Positions 11,107 through 19,726 are shown, numbered from the stretch's first letter. The stretch is DNA of 64,000 nt from Rubellimicrobium thermophilum DSM 16684 (GCF_000442315.1 NZ_KE557321.1:80130-144129), one strand, 5' to 3'. Notes: generated by a model not told the origin, from the letters alone. Translations and numbers: made by a program.

Positions 11107-12162
11107 TCAGTCGGCGGGGCGGAAGCCCAGCACAAGCTGGCGCAGGCCGATCACGGCGCCGATCCAGATCGACAGCAGCACCACCGGCGCCGTCACGGCA
11201 AGGGCAGCGAAGGCCGACAGGCCCTGGCCCACGCTGCATCCCCCGGCCAGAACCGCCCCCATGCCCATCAGTGCCGCGCCCGCGATCTGGCGGCGCAGCT
11301 CGCGCGGGTCCTCGCAGGCCTCCCAGCGGAAACGCCGACGGCGCAGGCAGCCCGCAAGGGATCCGGCCAGCACGCCGGCCACCGATCCCACGGCAAAGGA
11401 GGGGCGCGAGCCGCTGGCGGTCATCAGATACAGGAGGCTTTCGCCGACCGGCGCGGCAAAGCTGTGGGAGGCGAGGGGGGCCGCGGCCAGGCCATGGGTG
11501 ATCACCGCCTGGCTGCCCACGAAGCCCGACGCGATGGCAAGCCCCACGACCATTCCCCAGGCGGTCTGGGCCGGATTCGGACGGTCGCGGGGAGGCAACA
11601 GGGCGACGGCAAGGACAACAAGCCCCGCCAGCAGGCCGATCACCTCGGCCGGCAGGCCCAGCAGCCCATCGGCCCTTTGGGCAAGGCCCAGCGGGACCGC
11701 GGGCGGATCCGTCACGAACAGCATCACGCGCAAGCGGGCCAGCGGGCCGGAGAGCGTGGCATAGGCCGCAACCCCGAGCACGAGCACGATCATCAGCGCA
11801 CGCAGATCGCCCCCGCCGAGCCGTGCCAGAGCTCCGAAGCCGCAATTGCCGGCCAGCGCCATGCCATAGCCGAAGATCAGCCCGCCCAGCGCCGCTCCGA
11901 TCAGCGTGGGTGTTCCCGCGCCGAGATAGGCCACGGCATCGATCTCCAGCAGGCCCGCTGCCGCGGCCGCGAAGGTGGCCAGGATCGCCATGCCAAGGGC
12001 CACGGCCCACATCCGCATCCGCGCGGCGTTACCGCCGTAATGCAGATCCTCGATCGCCCCCAGCGTGCAGAAGCGTCCGAGTCGCGCGGCAAGGCCCAGC
12101 ACGATTCCGCCCCCTGCCCCGACAGCGAACAGGGACCAGTCGACTCCCAGGATATCCAGCAT
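11107..12162 (-). CDS. soxT: YeeE/YedE-family sulfur-compound transporter, SoxT-like
   Basis: Polytopic membrane protein of the YeeE/YedE thiosulfate/sulfur transporter family. It keeps the three family cysteine motifs: GRFCTLGA near the N-terminus, AGNCGFGAL in the middle and GGCSVGQGLS near the C-terminus. These are the residues thought to hand thiosulfate through the pore. In other alphaproteobacterial sox clusters the gene beside soxR and soxS is named soxT, and this one is the third gene of soxS-soxR-soxT. The start is the MLDILGVDW methionine; a run of eleven G separates it from GGGAGG. Whether the imported compound feeds assimilation or signals to SoxR is not shown here. Confidence 0.85.
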   Translation of the reverse strand: MLDILGVDWSLFAVGAGGGIVLGLAARLGRFCTLGAIEDLHYGGNAARMRMWAVALGMAILATFAAAAAGLLEIDAVAYLGAGTPTLIGAALGGLIFGYGMALAGNCGFGALARLGGGDLRALMIVLVLGVAAYATLSGPLARLRVMLFVTDPPAVPLGLAQRADGLLGLPAEVIGLLAGLVVLAVALLPPRDRPNPAQTAWGMVVGLAIASGFVGSQAVITHGLAAAPLASHSFAAPVGESLLYLMTASGSRPSFAVGSVAGVLAGSLAGCLRRRRFRWEACEDPRELRRQIAGAALMGMGAVLAGGCSVGQGLSAFAALAVTAPVVLLSIWIGAVIGLRQLVLGFRPAD

Positions 12163-12164
12163 GG

Positions 12165-12175
12165 CCCCCCCCCCC
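12165..12175. repeat. G11 homopolymer in the soxT ribosome-binding region
   Basis: On the minus strand the order is GGGA, eleven G, CC, then the soxT ATG. The tract occupies the spacer between a Shine-Dalgarno-like sequence and the start codon, so any slippage would change spacing and translation. The true length is uncertain because homopolymer errors are common in this window. Confidence 0.7.
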
Positions 12176-12200
12176 TCCCGGCCGGCGCCGCGGGGCGCCG

Positions 12201-12545
12201 TCACGCCTTGCAGTAGAGTTCGTAGATGAGCTCGAGGATGCGCCGGGGGCGGTCGTCGGTCAAACTGTAATAGATCGTCTTGCCGTCGCGTCGCGGACGG
12301 ACAAGCCCCTCGAGCCGCAGCCGCGCGAGCTGCTGCGAGACGGCCGCCTGTCGTGCCGAAAGCAGACGTTCGAGTTCGCCGACCGATTTCTCGCCGGTCA
12401 CAAGATGGCACAGGATCAGCAGGCGCCCTTCGTGGCTCAGGGCCTTGAGCACGTCGGAGGCCTGCTGGGCCTTTTCCATCATCTGCTCGAGCTCGGCCTC
12501 GGGCAGGGAGTGGTCGAAGGCAGGAAGGGACAGGGCTGTCTCCAT
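12201..12545 (-). CDS. soxR: ArsR-family persulfide-responsive repressor SoxR
   Basis: Small winged-helix repressor (LKALSHEGRLLIL; ARQAAVSQQLARLRLEGLV recognition helix). From the ATG used it has Cys46 (ILCHLV) and Cys112 (ELYCKA), 66 residues apart, exactly the spacing of Cys41/Cys107 in SqrR of Rhodobacter capsulatus, which forms an intramolecular tetrasulfide and releases DNA. It therefore very probably derepresses the sox genes when sulfane sulfur is present. This is the sox SoxR, not the MerR-type redox SoxR. A TTG 18 bases upstream is an alternative start; neither has a strong Shine-Dalgarno. Gene order soxS-soxR-soxT. Confidence 0.9.
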   Translation of the reverse strand: METALSLPAFDHSLPEAELEQMMEKAQQASDVLKALSHEGRLLILCHLVTGEKSVGELERLLSARQAAVSQQLARLRLEGLVRPRRDGKTIYYSLTDDRPRRILELIYELYCKA

Positions 12546-12590
12546 CGGGCGGATACGGCGCAACCAACCTATATCAACGATGTGCGCCTC

Positions 12591-12971
12591 TCAATCCTGT
12601 CCGTCCCGCTCCGGCTCGGCCCGGTCGAGCAGGATCCCGAGCAGTCCCCAGAAGAAGTCTTCGCCCGGATAGCCCTCGATCCGGCCCAGTTCGCGACCGG
12701 CATCGTCCACCAGGATGAAGGTGGGGGTGAGGCGTGGCCGGCTGTCCAGGATCAGATCCTCCGGCAGGGGGGCATGAAGGTCGATGCGCCGCAGGGGCGC
12801 TGCACGCCCCTCTGCGGTCAGGGGATACTCGGGGCCCACCTCGGCATCCCAGCGGGCACACCACGGACAGCCCGCCTGCTCGACCATGACCAGCTCGAGC
12901 GCCGGCGCGGGCCGACCCGGGAGGCCGGACAGGACCAGCAGCAGAAGGGCAGACAGGACAGGGCGAGACAT
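12591..12971 (-). CDS. soxS: Periplasmic thioredoxin-like SoxS
   Basis: Small exported thiol-disulfide protein of 126 residues. A hydrophobic signal segment covers about residues 4-24, followed by the redox motif Cys35-Pro-Trp-Cys38 and a compact thioredoxin-like fold ending in GYPGEDFFWGLLG. In Paracoccus SoxS helps keep the SoxY carrier cysteine active. It is first in the minus-strand soxS-soxR-soxT unit and diverges from soxV, so both transcripts share the AT-rich control region between them. The start was placed at MSRPVLS because upstream residues are not signal-like. Confidence 0.85.
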   Translation of the reverse strand: MSRPVLSALLLLVLSGLPGRPAPALELVMVEQAGCPWCARWDAEVGPEYPLTAEGRAAPLRRIDLHAPLPEDLILDSRPRLTPTFILVDDAGRELGRIEGYPGEDFFWGLLGILLDRAEPERDGQD

Positions 12972-13013
12972 GCGCGGGCATCCGGCGGTTGACGGAGCCA
13001 GAATAATAAACAC

Positions 13014-13029
13014 AATATAAGATTTGAAT
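13014..13029. promoter_or_regulatory. Candidate SoxR operator between soxS and soxV
   Basis: The 80-base divergent region is strikingly AT-rich here. The site AATATAAGATTTGAAT has one perfect GAAT half and a degenerate partner 8 bases away, on the pattern ATTC-N8-GAAT described for SqrR-type regulators. The surrounding 17 bases also form an imperfect dyad. The location, between the regulator operon and the structural operon, is where SoxR should act. Confidence 0.5.
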
Positions 13030-13051
13030 ACGAAAGGGGTGGAGCCCGTCC

Positions 13052-13792
13052 ATGTTCGACGTGACGCTCACTGCGGCGGCGCTGGCGGGTCTGCTGTCCT
13101 TCCTGTCGCCCTGCGTGCTGCCGATGGTCCCCTTCTATCTGGGCTATCTGGCCGGGACGGGCGCGCGCAGCGTGGCGGCCGGCGGGATGGCCACGCGGGC
13201 CGTGCAGAGGCGCGCGGTGCTGGGCGCCACAGCCTTTGCTGCGGGTATCCTCGTGGTTTTCGTGTCGCTGGGGGCCACGGCCTCGCTGGCCGGTCAGCTG
13301 GTTCGCGAATGGTTCGATGTCCTGCGCTGGCTGGCGGCGGGAATCATCATCGTGATGGGGCTGCATTTTCTGGGACTGCTGCGGATTCCGCTCCTCTACC
13401 GGCAGTTCCGGGTCGAACCGGGCGATGTGCGGGACCTCTCGCCCGGCGGGGCCTTCGTGCTGGGTCTGGCCTTCGCCTTTGGCTGGACGCCCTGCGTGGG
13501 GCCCGTCCTCGCCGCGATCCTGTTCACGGCGGCCGGCACCGAAACGGCCACGCGCGGTGCCGTCCTGCTGCTGGCCTATGGCATCGGCATGACGCTGCCC
13601 TTTGTGCTGGCGGCACTCTTCGTGGGGCCCTTCATGCGGCTGATGGCGCGATTCCGCCGCCATCTGGGCGCTGTCGAGAAGGCGATGGGCCTGCTGCTCG
13701 TGACCTTCGGCCTGCTGATCGCGACCAATTCGGTCAACCGGATCGCGCAATGGATGATCGAAACCTTTCCCGCCTTCACGCGGATCGGATGA
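13052..13792 (+). CDS. soxV: CcdA/DsbD-type thiol transporter SoxV
   Basis: Six-helix inner-membrane protein that carries reducing equivalents from cytoplasmic thioredoxin to periplasmic SoxW. The two essential cysteines are visible at Cys21 (SFLSPCVLPMVP) and Cys148 (GWTPCVGPVLA), in pseudo-symmetric CcdA repeats. Length 246 matches SoxV/CcdA. First gene of the structural sox operon; soxW follows 18 bases after the stop. A cytochrome c biogenesis CcdA role is possible by sequence alone, but the location decides for SoxV. Confidence 0.92.
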   Translation: MFDVTLTAAALAGLLSFLSPCVLPMVPFYLGYLAGTGARSVAAGGMATRAVQRRAVLGATAFAAGILVVFVSLGATASLAGQLVREWFDVLRWLAAGIIIVMGLHFLGLLRIPLLYRQFRVEPGDVRDLSPGGAFVLGLAFAFGWTPCVGPVLAAILFTAAGTETATRGAVLLLAYGIGMTLPFVLAALFVGPFMRLMARFRRHLGAVEKAMGLLLVTFGLLIATNSVNRIAQWMIETFPAFTRIG

Positions 13793-13810
13793 CTCAGGGA
13801 GACCGGACCC

Positions 13811-14380
13811 ATGCGCCTTCTGCTGACTGCCCTTGCCTTTCTGGCTGCAACAGCTGCCGTCGCCGAGATCCCCGCCCCCATCCTGGGCGATGACGGCCTG
13901 CACAAGGCCTCCTGGCTGCGCGAAACCTTTCGCGACCTGCGCGAGGACCTGGCCGAGGCGGGCGCAGAGGAGCGGCGGATGATGCTGCTGATCGAGCAGC
14001 GCGGCTGCATCTACTGCGCGCGGATGCATGAGGAGGTCTTCGTCGCCCCGGAAATCTTCGAACTGCTCAGCGAACGCTACTTCGTCATTCAGATCAACAT
14101 GTTCGGTGATGTTCCGGTGACCGATTTCGACGGTGTGACCCTGCCCGAGAAGGAGGCGGTGCGCCGCTGGGGGGTGCTGTTCACGCCCACCATGATCTTC
14201 CTGCCGCCATCGGTTCCCGAAGGGCAGACCGCGGCCCAGGCGGCGGTGGCCACCATGCCCGGCGCCTTCGACCGCCAGACCACGCAGAACCTGCTGACCT
14301 GGGTTCTGGAGGAAGGCTATGCCGGGGACGAATCCTTTCAAGCCTATCACGCGCGCCGCCTGGCCGCGCAGGACAATTGA
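13811..14380 (+). CDS. soxW: Periplasmic thioredoxin SoxW
   Basis: Exported thioredoxin-fold protein with a cleavable signal peptide (about residues 1-18, ending AVA) and the active-site motif Cys66-Ile-Tyr-Cys69. The cis-proline loop is present in LFTPTMIF. It takes electrons from SoxV and keeps the sulfur carrier SoxYZ reduced. Length 189 is typical. It ends just before the AT-rich soxX promoter region. Confidence 0.9.
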   Translation: MRLLLTALAFLAATAAVAEIPAPILGDDGLHKASWLRETFRDLREDLAEAGAEERRMMLLIEQRGCIYCARMHEEVFVAPEIFELLSERYFVIQINMFGDVPVTDFDGVTLPEKEAVRRWGVLFTPTMIFLPPSVPEGQTAAQAAVATMPGAFDRQTTQNLLTWVLEEGYAGDESFQAYHARRLAAQDN

Positions 14381-14381
14381 T

Positions 14382-14397
14382 ATTCAAGAAACAAAAT
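14382..14397. promoter_or_regulatory. Candidate SoxR operator upstream of soxX
   Basis: The site ATTCAAGAAACAAAAT begins 2 bases after the soxW stop and lies 73 bases before soxX. It follows ATTC-N8-AAAT, one base off the second half of ATTC-N8-GAAT, and matches the site before the metallo-hydrolase gene at 13 of 16 positions. An independent soxX promoter here would let soxXYZABCD be controlled separately from soxVW. Confidence 0.5.
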
Positions 14398-14469
14398 CTG
14401 TTGTTGCATGAAGGCGTCCCCCCGGTCTAGTCTCGGGACAGGGGCGGGATGACTGCCACGGGAGGAGAC

Positions 14470-14967
14470 ATGACAGGACCTTGGTGCCTGGCCGCCGGGA
14501 TCGCCGCCGCCGCGATCCTTGCAATGGCCCCTCTTGCATCGGCTCAGGGCGTGGTCGCCCCGGGTGACGTCGTCTTCGACGACTATGGCGAGGTGGCCCA
14601 GTCCCTGACCGGCGTGCCGGGCAATCCCGAAGCCGGCCGGACCGTGATGGCAACCCGTAGCCTCGGCAACTGCGTGGCCTGCCATCAGGTCAGCGCCATG
14701 GCCGATGTGCCCTTCCAGGGCAATGTGGGGCCGTCGCTCGACGGGGTGGCGGATCGCTGGAGCGAGGCTCAGCTGCGTGGCATCCTTGTCGATGCCGACC
14801 GCACCTTTCCCGACAGCATCATGCCGGCCTTCTACAAGACCGACGGCTTCATCCGTCCCGGGGATGGCTACACCGGCAAGGCCGCCCCCCCCGATCTGCC
14901 GCCCATCCTGACCGCCCAGCAGATCGAGGATGTCCTGGCCTATCTGCTGACCCTGCACGAGAACTGA
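14470..14967 (+). CDS. soxX: Sulfur-oxidising cytochrome c SoxX
   Basis: Monoheme c-type cytochrome subunit of SoxAX, which starts the cycle by coupling thiosulfate to the SoxY cysteine. Signal peptide to about residue 26 (ASAQ). The single heme motif is Cys68-Val-Ala-Cys71-His72, and Met118 in SIMPAFY is the probable distal ligand. The C-terminus QQIEDVLAYLLTL is the usual cytochrome c helix. The start is chosen for GGAGGAG just upstream; an ATG 21 bases earlier lacks this. Length 165 fits SoxX. Confidence 0.93.
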   Translation: MTGPWCLAAGIAAAAILAMAPLASAQGVVAPGDVVFDDYGEVAQSLTGVPGNPEAGRTVMATRSLGNCVACHQVSAMADVPFQGNVGPSLDGVADRWSEAQLRGILVDADRTFPDSIMPAFYKTDGFIRPGDGYTGKAAPPDLPPILTAQQIEDVLAYLLTLHEN

Positions 14968-14981
14968 CGAGGGAGGATCCG

Positions 14982-15404
14982 ATGACCCATACCCGCCGAG
15001 AGACCCTCCTGATCGGCCTGGGGGCCTTCGCTGCGGCCACAGGTCTGGCCGGGCCGTCGCTGGCCGCCACGCTCGAGGAGCGGATCGACGCCTTCACGGG
15101 CGGGGCCGCTATGGCCGAGGGCGGCATCACCCTGACCGCCCCCGAGATCGCCGAGAACGGCAACACCGTTCCCATCTCGGTCGAGGCGCCGGGGGCCGTG
15201 GCGATCATGCTGCTGGCGAGCGGCAACCCGAACCCCGATGTCGGCACCTTCCATTTCGGCCCGCTGGCCGCTTCGCAGAGGGCGGCCACACGGATCCGCC
15301 TGGCCGCCACGCAGGAGGTGATCGCGATCGCGCAGATGGCGGATGGTTCGTTCCTGCGCACCTCGCGCGAGGTCAAGGTCACGATCGGCGGCTGCGGCGG
15401 CTGA
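14982..15404 (+). CDS. soxY: Sulfur carrier subunit SoxY
   Basis: Periplasmic carrier to which all sulfur intermediates are covalently bound. The diagnostic C-terminal swinging arm GGCGG carries the single cysteine, the third residue from the end. A Tat-type signal (RRETLLIG, then a hydrophobic stretch to SLAA) fits export of the folded SoxYZ dimer. Length 140 is typical. soxZ starts 28 bases after the stop. Confidence 0.95.
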   Translation: MTHTRRETLLIGLGAFAAATGLAGPSLAATLEERIDAFTGGAAMAEGGITLTAPEIAENGNTVPISVEAPGAVAIMLLASGNPNPDVGTFHFGPLAASQRAATRIRLAATQEVIAIAQMADGSFLRTSREVKVTIGGCGG

Positions 15405-15432
15405 GGACGGCGACGAAGCAAGGAGAACAGCC

Positions 15433-15762
15433 ATGGCAGAGAATGTCACCCCGCGCGTTCGCGTGCCCGAGACCGCCACGGCGGGCGAGGCCGTGCTCAT
15501 CAAGACGCTGATCAGCCATCCGATGGAATCGGGCCAGCGCAAGGATGCCCAGGGCAACACCATCCCGCGATCGATCATCAACCGCTTCACCTGCGACTTC
15601 AACGGCCAGAACGTCATCGACGTGACGCTGGAGCCCGCGATCTCGACCAATCCCTATTTCGAGTTCGAGGCGCAGGTGAACGAATCCGGCACCTTCGTCT
15701 TCACCTGGTATGACGACGACGGCTCCGTCTACGAGGAGCGCAAGGAGATCGCTGTCTCCTGA
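15433..15762 (+). CDS. soxZ: Sulfur carrier partner SoxZ
   Basis: Immunoglobulin-like partner of SoxY. It lacks its own signal peptide (MAENVTPRVRVPE), which agrees with co-export of SoxZ bound to Tat-targeted SoxY. Conserved features include LIKTLISHPMESGQRKDAQGN, IPRSIINRF and the C-terminal FTWYDDDGSVY. An AAGGAG lies upstream of the ATG. Length 109 is standard. An in-frame extension into the end of soxY exists but has no Shine-Dalgarno. Confidence 0.95.
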   Translation: MAENVTPRVRVPETATAGEAVLIKTLISHPMESGQRKDAQGNTIPRSIINRFTCDFNGQNVIDVTLEPAISTNPYFEFEAQVNESGTFVFTWYDDDGSVYEERKEIAVS

Positions 15763-15798
15763 ACGGGGGGTGATCAGGCGACAGACCGGGAGGGGCGC

Positions 15799-16653
15799 AT
15801 GCGACAGGCAGCACGACTGTTCGGCAGCGGGGCCTTGCTGGCCCTTCTGATGGCCGGGTCGGGATCGGCCGATCCGGACCATGATGATCTGATCGTCAAT
15901 GGCGAGATCGACATGATCGAGCGCGCCCCGGCGCCGCCTTATGTCGAGGCTTTCGACGAGATCATCAGCGGCTGGTCCTTCCGCAGCGACGAGACCCAGG
16001 CGCTCCAGATGGACGATTTCGACAATCCCGGCATGTTGGGGGTCGAACGCGCGCGCGTCATGTTCGACACGCCCATGGGCAGCGGCGGGCAGGCCTGCTC
16101 CTCCTGCCATGAAACCCCCGAAGCCCTGCGGGGGGTGCGGGCCACCTATCCAAAATGGGACGAGGAGCGGCAGACCGTCCAGACGGTCGAGATGCAGGTC
16201 AATGAATGCCTGACCGAACGGATGGGGGCCGAGCCGCTGGGCTATGACAGCCCCGAGATGGTGGACATGGCGGCGCTCATCGCCTCGGTCTCGCGCGGGA
16301 TGGTGGTGAATGTGGCCATCGACGGCCCCGCCCGGCCCGTCTGGGAGCAGGGACGCGAGCTCTACTATACCCGCTTCGGCCAGCTCGAGCTGGCCTGCGC
16401 CAATTGCCACGAGGACAATGCCGGCCGCATGATCCGCGCCGACCATCTGAGCCAGGGCCAGATCAACGGCTTTCCCACCTACCGCCTCAACAATGCCGCC
16501 CTGATCTCGGTCCACAACCGTTTCCGCGGCTGCATCCGCGATACCCGGGCGGAAACCTTTCCCGTCGGCAGCCCCGAGCTGGTCGCACTCGAACTCTATG
16601 TCGCCTCGCGCGGGAACGGCCTGACGGTCGAAGGACCGGCAGTCCGCAACTGA
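15799..16653 (+). CDS. soxA: Diheme cytochrome SoxA (L-cysteine S-thiosulfotransferase subunit)
   Basis: Catalytic subunit of SoxAX, which links thiosulfate oxidatively to SoxY. Signal peptide to about residue 24. Two heme motifs are present, Cys100-Ser-Ser-Cys103-His104 and Cys200-Ala-Asn-Cys203-His204, so this is the diheme form found in Paracoccus and relatives. Cys245 (FRGCIRDTRAE) corresponds to the persulfurated cysteine ligand of the active-site heme. Length 284 matches. It lies between soxZ and soxB on the same strand. Confidence 0.95.
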   Translation: MRQAARLFGSGALLALLMAGSGSADPDHDDLIVNGEIDMIERAPAPPYVEAFDEIISGWSFRSDETQALQMDDFDNPGMLGVERARVMFDTPMGSGGQACSSCHETPEALRGVRATYPKWDEERQTVQTVEMQVNECLTERMGAEPLGYDSPEMVDMAALIASVSRGMVVNVAIDGPARPVWEQGRELYYTRFGQLELACANCHEDNAGRMIRADHLSQGQINGFPTYRLNNAALISVHNRFRGCIRDTRAETFPVGSPELVALELYVASRGNGLTVEGPAVRN

Positions 16654-16733
16654 TCCTCCCCGGCCCCGCGTCCCCCCGGGATGCGGGCCGTTCTGCCTCT
16701 GGAGACATTCACGAATATGCATAGGTTAGCCCC

Positions 16734-18428
16734 GTGATCCCGCGTCGCCAGTTCCTTCAGGCCGGTCTTGCGGCCTCTGCCCTCTGGGGCGCCTCGGGCT
16801 TTGGCGCCTGGAGCCGGCTTGCCGCCCAGCAGCGCCTGACGCAGGAGGATCTGATCGGACCGCCGGGTCCTGGCAACCTGACCCTGATCCACATCACCGA
16901 TATTCATGCCCAGACCCAACCCGTCTGGTTCCGCGAGCCCGAGATCAACCTCGGCGTGGGCGAGGCGAGGGGGCAGCCGCCCCATCTGACGGCAGAGGAA
17001 TTCCGTGCCGCCTTCGGTATCGCGAAGGGATCGGCGCTCGACTATGCCCTGACCTGGGAGGACTTCGTCGCGCTGGGCCGGGAATACGGGCGGATGGGCG
17101 GGCTCGACCGCATCGCCACCGTGGTCAAGGCCATCCGCGCCGATCGGCCCGATGCGCTGCTGCTCGATGGGGGGGACACATGGCAGGGCTCGCTCCCGGC
17201 GCTGCGCACGGCAGGGCAGGACATGGTCGAGCTGCTGGGCGCCCTGGGCGTCGATGCGATGACCGCGCATTGGGAGTTCACGCTCGGCTCCGACAGGGTG
17301 CGGGAGATTGTCGAGACCCAGCTTGCCTGTCCCTTCCTCGGCGCCAACATCTTCGATGCCGAATGGGATGAACCCGCCTTCGCGCCGATGGCCGTTTTTG
17401 AACGGGGGGGCACGAAGGTCGCGGTGATCGGGCAGGCCTTTCCCTATCTGCCCGTTGCCAATCCGCGCTGGCTGTTCCCCGACTATTCCTTCGGCCTTCG
17501 CCTGGAACGGCTGGCGGAACTTGTCGCACAGGCCCGGGAGGACGGCGCCGGGATCGTCGTCCTGCTCAGCCACAACGGTTTTGACGTGGACCGCAAGGTG
17601 GCCCGGGATGTGCCGGGCATCGACGTGATCCTGACCGGCCACACCCATGACGCCATTCCCGAACCGGTGCAGGTGGAGCAGACCTTCCTCATCGCCTCGG
17701 GCAGCCATGGCAAGTTCGTCAGCCGGCTGGATCTCGATGTGCGCGACGGACGCATGCAGGGCCTGACCCACCGGCTGATCCCGGTCTTCTCGGATGTGAT
17801 TGCCCCCGACCCCGAGATGGCCGCCCGGGTCGAGGCCACGCGCGTGCCCTTTGCCGAGGAGATGGCCGAGGTCCTGGGCCATGCCGAATCGCTGCTCTAC
17901 CGGCGGGGGAATTTCAACGGCACCTGGGACGACGTGATCTGCGATGCCCTGCTGGCCCAGCGGGATGCCGAGATCGCCCTGTCGCCCGGTTTCCGCTGGG
18001 GGGCGAGCGTGATGCCCGGCGAGGCGATCACGCGCGAGGATGTCTTCAACGTCACCGCGATGACCTATCCGGCCGCCTACCGGACCGAGATGACGGGCGA
18101 GATGCTCAAGGCGGTGCTCGAGGATGTGGCCGACAATCTCTTCAACCCCGATCCCTATTACCAGCAGGGCGGCGACATGGTCCGTGTCGGCGGGCTGGCC
18201 TACCGGATCGATGTGGGCGCGCCGATGGGATCGCGCATCTCCGATCTGACCCTGCTGGCCAGCGGCGAGCCGGTCGATCCGGCGCGCACCTATGTCGTGG
18301 CCGGCTGGGCCAGCGTCAACGAAGGCACGGAGGGACCGCCCATCTGGGAGGTCGTCGAAGCCCATATCCGGTCCCTGGGCACCATAAGGGCCGAACCGAG
18401 AACCCATGTGACCGTCACCGGCATCTGA
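16734..18428 (+). CDS. soxB: SoxB thiosulfohydrolase
   Basis: Dimanganese periplasmic hydrolase that releases sulfate from SoxY-bound thiosulfonate. Tat signal RRQFLQAGLAASAL at the N-terminus. Metal-site motifs of the 5'-nucleotidase fold are visible: HITDIHAQ, DGGDTWQGS, the SoxB-specific TAHWEFTLG (replacing GNHEFD), LLSHNGFD and LTGHTHDAIPEP. Length 564 is normal. The start is a GTG; MIPRRQFLQ at the N-terminus is the typical SoxB beginning. The 80 bases before it contain a TATGCATA palindrome and a lone ATTC, so a minor internal promoter is possible. Confidence 0.95.
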   Translation: MIPRRQFLQAGLAASALWGASGFGAWSRLAAQQRLTQEDLIGPPGPGNLTLIHITDIHAQTQPVWFREPEINLGVGEARGQPPHLTAEEFRAAFGIAKGSALDYALTWEDFVALGREYGRMGGLDRIATVVKAIRADRPDALLLDGGDTWQGSLPALRTAGQDMVELLGALGVDAMTAHWEFTLGSDRVREIVETQLACPFLGANIFDAEWDEPAFAPMAVFERGGTKVAVIGQAFPYLPVANPRWLFPDYSFGLRLERLAELVAQAREDGAGIVVLLSHNGFDVDRKVARDVPGIDVILTGHTHDAIPEPVQVEQTFLIASGSHGKFVSRLDLDVRDGRMQGLTHRLIPVFSDVIAPDPEMAARVEATRVPFAEEMAEVLGHAESLLYRRGNFNGTWDDVICDALLAQRDAEIALSPGFRWGASVMPGEAITREDVFNVTAMTYPAAYRTEMTGEMLKAVLEDVADNLFNPDPYYQQGGDMVRVGGLAYRIDVGAPMGSRISDLTLLASGEPVDPARTYVVAGWASVNEGTEGPPIWEVVEAHIRSLGTIRAEPRTHVTVTGI

Positions 18429-18442
18429 GAAAGGAGCAAGGC

Positions 18443-19726
18443 ATGAGCGACAGGGATCCGCCCTTCCGCCCCGACCGGCGCCGCCTGCTGACGGGCGCGG
18501 CCGCCGCCGGCGGGGCCCTGATCGGGGCCCGGATGGCCATGGCCCAGACTGCGGCCGGAACGCCCGATCCAGCCATCGTGAACCTTCCGCCCTGGACGCG
18601 GTATCTGGGGGACGGGGTCGATGCCCGCCCCTATGGCATGCCCTCGCAATACGAGGCCCATGTCGTGCGCCGCCATGTCCCCTGGCTGACGGCCGACCCC
18701 ATCTCCTCGGTGAACTTCACACCGCTGCATGAACTCGACGGGATCATCACCCCCAACGGGCTGTGCTTCGAGCGCCATCATGGCGGCATCGCCGAGATCG
18801 ACCCTGCCCAGCACCGGCTGATGATCAACGGCCTCGTGCACAGGCCTCTGGTCTTCACCATGCAGGACATCCTGCGCTTTCCGCGCGAGAACCGCATCTA
18901 TTTCCTCGAATGCGCGGCCAATACGGGGATGGAATGGGCCGGGGCCCAGCTCAACGGCTGCCAGTACACGCATGGCATGATCCACAATGTCATGTACACG
19001 GGCGTGCCGCTGCGCCTGCTGCTCGAGGAGGCGGGGCTGAAGGGATCCGCCACATGGATCCTCGCCGAAGGGGCGGATGCGGCGGCGATGACCCGGTCCA
19101 TCCCGATCGAGAAGGCGATGGACGACTGCCTCGTGGCCTTCAGGATGAATGGTGAGGCCCTGCGCCCCGAACAGGGCTATCCGCTGCGGCTCGTGGTGCC
19201 GGGCTGGGAGGGCAACATGTGGATCAAGTGGCTGCGCCGGATCGAGGTCGGCGATCAGCCCTGGGGCCAGCGCGAGGAGACATCGAAATACACCGACACG
19301 CTCGCCGATGGGCGTTCGCGCCGGCACACTTGGGTGATGGATGCCAAATCCGTCATCACCAACCCTTCGCCGCAGGCGCCGATCCGCACCGGTCCGGGGC
19401 CGGTGGTGCTGACTGGCGTCGCCTGGTCGGGGCGCGGCACCATCCCGCGGGTGGATGTCACGCTGGATGGCGGCATCAACTGGCACCGGGCCCGCATCTC
19501 CGGCCCCAGCCTCGACAAGTCGATGCACCGCTTCTACTTCGAGTTCGACTGGGACGGGCGGCCGCTGCTTCTGCAGAGCCGCGCCCATGACTCCACGGGC
19601 TATGTCCAGCCGACCAAGGAGGCCCTGCGGGCCATCCGGGGCGAGAATTCGATCTATCACAACAACGGCATCCAGACCTGGGCCGTGAACGAGGCGGGGG
19701 AGGCCGAGAATGTCGAGATTTCCTGA
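18443..19726 (+). CDS. soxC: Sulfane dehydrogenase molybdenum subunit SoxC
   Basis: Molybdenum-cofactor subunit of Sox(CD)2, which oxidises the sulfane sulfur left on SoxY, delivering six electrons. Sulfite-oxidase fold: Tat signal (RRRLLTG), then the Moco-binding cysteine Cys157 in FLECAANTGMEW, WTGVPLRLLL-like VMYTGVPLRLLLEE, and the C-terminal dimerisation domain (VDVTLDGGINW). Presence of soxCD means complete oxidation to sulfate without stored sulfur globules is expected. soxC overlaps soxD by 17 bases. Confidence 0.95.
   Translation: MSDRDPPFRPDRRRLLTGAAAAGGALIGARMAMAQTAAGTPDPAIVNLPPWTRYLGDGVDARPYGMPSQYEAHVVRRHVPWLTADPISSVNFTPLHELDGIITPNGLCFERHHGGIAEIDPAQHRLMINGLVHRPLVFTMQDILRFPRENRIYFLECAANTGMEWAGAQLNGCQYTHGMIHNVMYTGVPLRLLLEEAGLKGSATWILAEGADAAAMTRSIPIEKAMDDCLVAFRMNGEALRPEQGYPLRLVVPGWEGNMWIKWLRRIEVGDQPWGQREETSKYTDTLADGRSRRHTWVMDAKSVITNPSPQAPIRTGPGPVVLTGVAWSGRGTIPRVDVTLDGGINWHRARISGPSLDKSMHRFYFEFDWDGRPLLLQSRAHDSTGYVQPTKEALRAIRGENSIYHNNGIQTWAVNEAGEAENVEIS

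Noticed and set aside
8270..12010. A 1246-codon minus-strand open frame across cydAB and soxT
   Set aside because: It lies opposite cydA, cydB and their small partner, is very rich in Gly, Arg, His and Asp, and has no family-like segments except where it crosses the real soxT in another frame.
12201..12545. SoxR as a MerR-type superoxide/nitric-oxide sensor
   Set aside because: The protein is ArsR-like, lacks the Fe-S cysteine cluster and sits in a sulfur-oxidation locus.
16707..16722. ATTCACGAATATGCAT before soxB as a fourth SoxR site
   Set aside because: Only the ATTC half fits at 8-base spacing; the second half is GCAT. Too weak to list as an operator.
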